Program-made: the position numbers and the translations under genes
Part shown: in pieces, positions 5,189 through 5,384 of the stretch
Position numbering within the stretch: position 1 is the first letter of the stretch
Layout of the letters: every line of letters starts with the position of its first letter
Notes under the pieces: model-generated
Database searches by the model: none
Told to the model about the DNA's origin: nothing
The model's input: the letters and a program-made list of their open reading frames with translations, nothing else
Assembly: GCA_031273545.1 (NCBI GenBank)
Contig: JAISRQ010000102.1
Location: 1-5,384, forward strand
Length of the DNA: 5,384 nucleotides
Direction of reading: 5' to 3'
Source of the DNA: Holosporales bacterium
GTDB taxonomy: Bacteria > Pseudomonadota > Alphaproteobacteria > BNTO01

Positions 5189-5384
5189 TTACAAGGCGAA
5201 TACATGTAGGGGGTTTAGGTATTCCTTTCTTGGTGTTGAGCAGATGATAGTTTTTTGATACACTGCTTCCATACGCAATATGGAACGTGAAGAGCTAAAG
5301 CTAAGCACCTGAATTTTGGGGCGCACCGAATAGTAAATCTGATCAATGATGGCGTTCGTGTCGTCGGGAAAAAGGGAGCTTTTC
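5189..5384 (-). CDS. C-terminal end of an unrecognised minus-strand gene (partial)
   Basis: Reading the minus strand from the right edge, one frame stays open for 64 codons to a TAA at 5191-5189. The other minus-strand frame I read from the edge soon reaches a stop. The fragment begins KSSLFPDDTNAIIDQIYY, continues through SVRPKIQVLSFSSSRSILRM and ends YLNPLHVFAL. Its composition is that of a folded protein rather than a shadow frame: mixed hydrophobic and charged residues, with no overlapping plus-strand gene. The start lies outside the window. I cannot assign a family. The gene is convergent with the lysis cluster and probably marks a separate transcription unit. Confidence 0.5.
   Translation of the reverse strand, partial: KSSLFPDDTNAIIDQIYYSVRPKIQVLSFSSSRSILRMEAVYQKTIICSTPRKEYLNPLHVFAL

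Overview
The window looks like accessory, prophage-like DNA. It comes from a bacterium with moderately AT-rich intergenic sequence and clear Shine-Dalgarno (AAGGAG) signals. Two proteins are recognisable: a SleB-type cell wall hydrolase (3570-4112) and a short membrane protein resembling the three-helix holin family of phages and gene transfer agents (4115-4651). Together they form a lysis pair of the type common in alphaproteobacterial prophages and gene transfer agents. A host-associated alphaproteobacterium is my best guess, suggested by the holin type, the AT-rich spacers and the abundant in-frame repeats. The lineage cannot be fixed from this sequence alone.

Layout. Positions 1-1073 are a repeat-rich, mostly non-coding region. 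It holds two diverged copies of one upstream module (G-rich repeat, then ~22-nt degenerate tandem units, then promoter, then 5' leader and first codons). One copy drives a short ORF (283-543); the other drives a 535-residue protein (1074-2681). The G-rich end is also present in inverted orientation at 523-563, where it forms the 3' end of the short ORF.

Positions 2831-4983 are a tight, co-directional cluster: an unrecognised 249-residue protein, the SleB hydrolase (11-nt overlap), the holin-like protein (2-nt gap) and an unrecognised 106-residue protein (11-nt gap). A short GC stem followed by eight T (5040-5062) probably ends this unit. From 5189 to the right edge, the 3' end of an unrecognised gene lies on the minus strand and converges on the cluster.

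How it may work together. The hydrolase has no signal peptide and would need the holin-like protein to reach the peptidoglycan, so the cluster reads as a late lysis or release module. The 535- and 249-residue proteins just upstream occupy the place where late tail or host-contact genes often sit, but their sequences gave me no family, so that is inference from position only. Repeats are the most striking property of the window: duplicated promoter modules, a tandem array of different length in the two copies, a 15-residue and a proline linker repeat in the large protein, and a 14-residue repeat at the N-terminus of the hydrolase.
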